Notes under the pieces: generated by a model
Databases searched by the model: none
Told to the model about the DNA's origin: nothing
The model's input: only the letters and a program-made list of their open reading frames with translations
Program-made: the position numbers and the translations under genes
Shown here: positions 61,953 through 64,000 of the stretch, one piece after another
Layout of the letters: each line of letters begins with the position of its first letter
How positions within the stretch are numbered: the stretch's first letter is position 1
Source: Bradyrhizobium erythrophlei
GTDB lineage: Bacteria; Pseudomonadota; Alphaproteobacteria; Rhizobiales; Xanthobacteraceae
Reading direction: 5' to 3'
NCBI RefSeq assembly: GCF_900129505.1
Contig: NZ_LT670818.1
Location: 1,612,001 to 1,676,000, forward strand
Length of the DNA: 64,000 bases

Positions 61953-63023
61953 TCACTCCAGCAGCGTGAACTGCAGCAGCAAGGTGCGCTGGATCAGCGA
62001 GAAATTATCGTCGGAGACCATGGTCAGCACGGTGTCGCCCTCCGGCGTGACGTGGGCGTCGATGCCTTCCATGTTGTCGATTTCCTGGCCGAAATCGGCC
62101 TCGAAGACCGAGGGCCCGTCGACCACGGCGCCAGGCGTTACCGTGGCAAGCGCGATGCGGCGGATGCGGATGCCGAGGCCTTCGAGCAAGGAAAATTTCC
62201 GCTCCAGCACCAAAAGATCGCCCGAAGGCAGCAGCACCGCATCGCTGATGTCGAAATCGTTGCTGCGTCGAACGCTGAATTGCCCCGGCGACGGCCCGCC
62301 GACCAGGAATGCGATCAGATTGCCTTGCGCGTCGAGGCCGCGCTCGGACAGCGCGATCAGCGTGCCCGCCAGCGCCATGCCCTTCGGCACCATGACCAGC
62401 GCCTCCAGCCCCTGGTTGAAGGGCAGCTTCTTCACCGCCGCCGGCATCGTCACCACCTCAGCCCGCGAGCGCGTAAACCCCTTGCTGAAATCGAAGCGCA
62501 GCACCTGGTTGACGCGTTCGAGCCCGATATAGACATAGGAGCCGTCGAGCGCGATCGATTCCGAATCGAACCAGCCCCGCGCGGTGATCGGGCGACCGTC
62601 GGGTCCCAGCATCGGCGCGGCCTCGACGTCGTCGAGCCCGATCATCTCGCGGCCCCGATAGACGATGCGGCCGGTGAACCAGCTGCCCTTGTCGCTGAAG
62701 GAGATGAAGCGCTCGCCCTTGGCGTCCAGCCGCAATCCCGACAGCCCGCCGAAGCCGCGAAACGCCGAGGTCAGCGCCAGCCCGCTGCGATATTCGAGAT
62801 TGCCGAAGCGCACGCGCGCATGATCGCGTGTGTCGAATGACGCCACCGGCCTGGCATTGACCTCGATCGAGACCGGCGCCGCAACGGAATATTTGTCCGC
62901 GCCGACCGGTTTCGGCGACGGCTGCGTCGCGAGTTGCGCCCGCGCGATGGCGGGCAGTGCCAGGCTGGAAAGCCCCGCCGCCGTCGATGTCAGGAAGCGG
63001 CGGCGGCTGGGGGCTGTCCGCAT
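61953..63023 (-). CDS. Tat-exported esterase-like/phytase-like protein
   Basis: 356 residues: Tat motif SRRRFLTST (residues 6-14), signal cleavage after ARA, then an esterase-like activity of phytase domain with LDAKGERFISFSDKGSW, DSESIALDGSYVYIG and MEGIDAHVTPEGDTVLTMVSDDNFS. Periplasmic phosphoesterase or lactonase-like activity is inferred. Its ATG lies 3 bases after the cobT stop, so cobT and this gene are co-transcribed. Confidence 0.85.
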   Translation of the reverse strand: MRTAPSRRRFLTSTAAGLSSLALPAIARAQLATQPSPKPVGADKYSVAAPVSIEVNARPVASFDTRDHARVRFGNLEYRSGLALTSAFRGFGGLSGLRLDAKGERFISFSDKGSWFTGRIVYRGREMIGLDDVEAAPMLGPDGRPITARGWFDSESIALDGSYVYIGLERVNQVLRFDFSKGFTRSRAEVVTMPAAVKKLPFNQGLEALVMVPKGMALAGTLIALSERGLDAQGNLIAFLVGGPSPGQFSVRRSNDFDISDAVLLPSGDLLVLERKFSLLEGLGIRIRRIALATVTPGAVVDGPSVFEADFGQEIDNMEGIDAHVTPEGDTVLTMVSDDNFSLIQRTLLLQFTLLE

Positions 63024-63026
63024 ATG

Positions 63027-64000
63027 TCAGGAGTGCAATTTGCGCCGCTGGCCGGGCGCTGCGGGCGCAGCGCCGTGGGTTTCGCTGAACAGCTCGGCGA
63101 GCTTTTCGGTGATGGCACCGCCGAGTTCTTCCGCGTCGACGATGGTGACCGCGCGGCGGTAGTAGCGCGTCACGTCGTGACCGATGCCGATCGCGATCAG
63201 TTCGACCGGCGAGCGGGTCTCGATCTCCTCGATGATGTGGCGCAGATGGCGCTCGAGGTAATTGCCGGGATTGACCGACAGCGTGGAGTCGTCGACCGGC
63301 GCGCCGTCGGAAATCATCATCAGTATCTTGCGCTGCTCGTGGCGGCCAAGCAGCCGCTTGTGCGCCCAGTCCAGCGCCTCGCCGTCGATGTTCTCCTTCA
63401 GGAGGCCCTCGCGCATCATCAAACCCAAATTTTTCCGCGCGCGCCGCCATGGCGCGTCGGCGGATTTGTAGATGATGTGGCGGAGATCGTTGAGGCGGCC
63501 CGGATTGGCCGGCTTGCCGGCGGCAAGCCACGCCTCGCGCGACTGCCCGCCCTTCCAGGCCCGCGTGGTGAAGCCGAGGATCTCCACCTTGACGCCGCAG
63601 CGCTCCAGCGTCCGCGCCAGGATATCGGCGCAGGTGGCGGCGACCGTGATCGGGCGGCCGCGCATCGAACCGGAATTGTCCAGCAGCAGCGTCACCACGG
63701 TGTCGCGGAAGGTCGCTTCCTTCTCATGCATGAACGACAGCGGATGATAGGGATCGGTCACCACGCGCGACAGCCGCGCGGGATCGAGGATGCCTTCCTC
63801 GAGATCGAACTCCCAGGCACGGTTCTGCTGCGCCATCAGGCGGCGCTGCAGGCGGTTGGCGAGCCGCGCCACAATGCCCTGTAGATGCGCGAGCTGCTTG
63901 TCGAGATAGCTGCGGAGGCGTTCAAGTTCGTCGTGGTCGCAAAGGTCTTCGGCCGCGATCACCTCGTCGAATTTCGGCGCGAAAGCATGATATTCCGGCC
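63027..64000 (-). CDS. cobT: cobaltochelatase subunit CobT, N-terminal part outside window
   Basis: The C-terminal 324 or so residues are visible, from [13 protein letters not shown] at the window edge to the stop at 63027. The MIDAS-type VWA domain is clear ([16 protein letters not shown]), followed by [18 protein letters not shown]. CobT with CobS and CobN inserts cobalt into hydrogenobyrinate diamide in aerobic B12 synthesis. The upstream gene, out of the window, is probably cobS. Confidence 0.92.
   Translation of the reverse strand, partial: PEYHAFAPKFDEVIAAEDLCDHDELERLRSYLDKQLAHLQGIVARLANRLQRRLMAQQNRAWEFDLEEGILDPARLSRVVTDPYHPLSFMHEKEATFRDTVVTLLLDNSGSMRGRPITVAATCADILARTLERCGVKVEILGFTTRAWKGGQSREAWLAAGKPANPGRLNDLRHIIYKSADAPWRRARKNLGLMMREGLLKENIDGEALDWAHKRLLGRHEQRKILMMISDGAPVDDSTLSVNPGNYLERHLRHIIEEIETRSPVELIAIGIGHDVTRYYRRAVTIVDAEELGGAITEKLAELFSETHGAAPAAPGQRRKLHS

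Noticed and set aside
57562..62532. Very long plus-strand open frame (about 1,650 codons)
   Set aside because: It runs antisense through GDPD, LLM and OYE genes and through aroQ in another frame; composition is Arg/His/Ala-rich with no domain. It is a GC-driven shadow.

Overview
The window is a high-GC alphaproteobacterial chromosome segment that looks like Bradyrhizobium or a close Nitrobacteraceae relative. This is inferred from gene content and order (fdxA, S4 protein, CarD and an SUV3-like helicase beside DUF3108 and rpmB; cobT; FixJ-type regulators), from short secreted proteins of a type I associate with Bradyrhizobium, and from several families of palindromic intergenic repeats. No database search was possible.

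Layout. 1-2.5 kb: end of an RND efflux adaptor, a secreted Cys-repeat protein and small membrane or secreted proteins. 2.7-13.6 kb: an aromatic-acid region. It holds a salicylyl-CoA-type 5-hydroxylase with its CoA ligase, a divergent maleylpyruvate isomerase-marR-3-hydroxybenzoate 6-hydroxylase unit facing gentisate 1,2-dioxygenase, and a NitT/TauT-type ABC importer behind an FAD oxidoreductase. Both catabolic promoters carry the same operator-like motif. The 3-hydroxybenzoate hydroxylase and the FAD oxidoreductase are frameshifted. 13.8-22.8 kb: propeller protein, PanE-like reductase, SDR, enoyl-CoA hydratase, a two-component set with a damaged kinase N-terminus, and two small Cys-rich proteins. 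22.9-31.3 kb: tRNA-Arg(CCT), an unusual prenyl synthase, a fatty-acid hydroxylase, MgtC, PanE-like reductase, stress membrane proteins, a local partial duplication and an SDR. 31.6-38.5 kb: fatty-acyl/beta-oxidation genes (two acyl-CoA dehydrogenases, two enoyl-CoA hydratases, two VOC proteins, a Liv-type binding protein). 38.9-45.8 kb: two related secreted alpha/beta hydrolases, an ICMT/epimerase/Mpo1-like membrane-lipid group, a nuclease-like protein and an M48 protease. 46-53.5 kb: conserved housekeeping block (CarD, FdxA, S4, helicase, DUF3108, L28). 53.9-57.6 kb: a small accessory insertion. It has a truncated cyclase gene fused to a truncated phosphoribosyltransferase-like gene, a DprA-like gene with a LexA-type box in its promoter, a complete IS630-family element, and about 1.1 kb of repeat-rich DNA without genes. 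57.7-64 kb: GDPD, aroQ, LLM flavin enzyme, OYE, a Tat-exported phytase-like esterase and the C-terminal part of CobT.

The strongest candidate for an undescribed system is the SOS-box-associated DprA-like/phosphoribosyltransferase pair at 53.9-55.35 kb, although its second gene is truncated here. Three independent frameshifts occur in otherwise well-conserved genes. They could be real gene decay or assembly errors, and reads are needed to tell.
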